Shown here: positions 63,211-64,000 of the stretch, in pieces
How positions within the stretch are numbered: the first letter of the stretch is position 1
Layout of the letters: every line of letters starts with the position of its first letter
Source of the DNA: an uncultured Latescibacterota bacterium
GTDB taxonomy: Bacteria > Latescibacterota > UBA2968
NCBI GenBank assembly: GCA_958295785.1
Contig: OY282377.1
Coordinates: 1,688,394 to 1,752,393 of the forward strand
Direction of reading: 5' to 3'
Length of the DNA stretch: 64,000 nt
The notes under the pieces: model-generated
Database searches by the model: none
What the model saw: only the letters and a program-made list of their open reading frames with translations
Told to the model about the DNA's origin: nothing
Made by a program: the position numbers and the translations under genes

Positions 63211-64000
63211 TTACAATTCGGGTTGTTTGATCACCAACCATGTTACCAATTCAAAATCGCCGGCAGAACGCGCAGATCGAACTGGCAGTCTAACATCGCG
63301 CGAGCCGCGAAGGCCCAATTGTCGGATTTGCGTCGATTTGTTCGCCCCGCTGATGTGGGCGATCACCGCGTTCATCAACGGGTCGTAAGCCGCCATGTCC
63401 TTGCCGTTTTGGGTCTCGCTGTCAAACTGGTCGCACAGCTTTTGCAAGGGCTCGGTCTTTCCTATCGCCGCCCGTTCAAACAATTCGAGCACCTGTTTGG
63501 CACTGGCACAGCCATAGCGAATATCGCCGCTGTCGCGCACATATACCGCGTAGTATGGATGCACCGGGCTGGCGGCTTTTTCCCGCTTGTCCGCGCTGGC
63601 GTCGCGCTGGCGCAATAAAAATATCGCGCCCGGCCGTGCGGTGTCGCCATCTCCATCCGTTACGGCATAAACCCCATTGGGCGCGGCCTCCAATTCCGCC
63701 TTGTTTTTCTCTAAATACCCCAACAATTGGGCAAAGAAGTAATCGAAGGTGAAATCGCTCATGACCACGCTGTCGGATAAGGCGTCGAAGTCCAGAACCT
63801 CTTCGCGCAATTTTTTCAATTGCTCGTCGCGGAAATTGATCTCCCGTTGCGCCGCTTCTTCGTTCAGCGGGTCATCGTCGCCGCTGGCCGCCGCATCCGC
63901 CAAGGCCATGCGCGCTTCAACGCGGTTTCGCAGGCGCAAATAAACATCCATATCCCGCGTGGGCCAATAGTTGATCATCTGCACGGATGGGTTGCGGTTG
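63211..64000 (-). CDS. C-terminal part of a SNF2/DEAD-type helicase (5' end outside window)
   Basis: The frame is open to the window edge (263 codons seen). The start of the visible part, NPSVQMINYWPTRDMDVYLRLRNRVEARM, matches the region just after the helicase C-terminal domain in RapA/SNF2-like defence helicases; the rest is a helical accessory region with an acidic stretch and a C-terminal domain of unknown fold. Motor motifs lie outside the window. It is the first visible gene of the minus-strand operon helicase-mazE-mazF-methyltransferase. Confidence 0.7.
   Translation of the reverse strand, partial: NRNPSVQMINYWPTRDMDVYLRLRNRVEARMALADAAASGDDDPLNEEAAQREINFRDEQLKKLREEVLDFDALSDSVVMSDFTFDYFFAQLLGYLEKNKAELEAAPNGVYAVTDGDGDTARPGAIFLLRQRDASADKREKAASPVHPYYAVYVRDSGDIRYGCASAKQVLELFERAAIGKTEPLQKLCDQFDSETQNGKDMAAYDPLMNAVIAHISGANKSTQIRQLGLRGSRDVRLPVRSARSAGDFELVTWLVIKQPEL

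Noticed and set aside
1-64000. Reassigned genetic code (UGA as sense codon)
   Set aside because: Many intact genes in the window end in TGA, for example the AAA ATPase/nuclease and mazE genes, with overlaps that require termination there.

Overview
The window looks like a chromosomal piece of an uncultured bacterium of the FCB superphylum, plausibly Latescibacterota or a neighbour. The pointers are a secreted TPR protein with a GWxTD-type C-terminal part, a single-chain glycyl-tRNA synthetase, and many 'environmental' catabolic families: enolase superfamily, amidohydrolase_2, M81/MlrC, neutral-ceramidase-like, xylose-isomerase-like TIM barrels and DapA-like aldolase. This placement is inference; there is no rRNA in the window. 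I see no rRNA, tRNA or CRISPR array. Layout, left to right. 1-9.3 kb: a truncated TPP enzyme, a tiny coiled-coil membrane protein, an AAA ATPase/nuclease overlapping a Bcr/CflA efflux pump, an enolase-superfamily enzyme, YggT, and a compact non-coding patch (6.95-7.66 kb) of small terminator-ended RNAs whose loops are complementary, then an SLC13-type transporter. 9.4-15.2 kb: ABC exporter, NAD-dependent epimerase, ceramidase-like enzyme and a secreted EF-hand/Vgb propeller. 15.2-25.7 kb: sixteen tandem DUF1640/CCDC90-like genes. All keep the same head and membrane anchor but have stalks built only from 7- and 11-residue units. The array is invaded by an IS1595-type element and by an IS5-type pair, both between genes. 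25.9-30.2 kb: an iron-type ABC importer operon. 30.3-38.5 kb, mostly minus strand: a probable selenoprotein (DUF5069 with UGA at its conserved Cys), rsmD, the GWxTD protein, a plus-strand barrel-like protein, and fused glyQS. 38.7-45 kb, plus strand: pyrB behind a leader-peptide attenuator, amidohydrolase, Rieske protein, MlrC-like protein with overlapping surE-like gene, DapA-like aldolase. 45.1-52.2 kb: PQQ-like propeller/esterase-fold protein that lacks the catalytic residues, moaB, two sugar-isomerase-like TIM barrels and a transketolase-like enzyme. 52.5-64 kb: a defence island on the minus strand. It holds a helicase (cut by the window edge), mazE, a mazF with an internal stop, and an Eco57I/PglX-like DNA methyltransferase. 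Downstream is a second operon: a nuclease-NACHT ATPase, a 150-residue protein and an HEXXH metalloprotease. Two inverted copies of one 1092-bp IS have broken the NACHT gene and cut off its upstream region. Best candidates for something undescribed: (1) the small RNAs with 10-11-nt complementary hairpin loops at 7.0-7.56 kb; (2) the modular stalk-length gene array; (3) the DUF5069 selenoprotein; (4) the nuclease-NACHT/150-aa/metalloprotease operon. Two short interspersed repeat families are scattered through the intergenic gaps.
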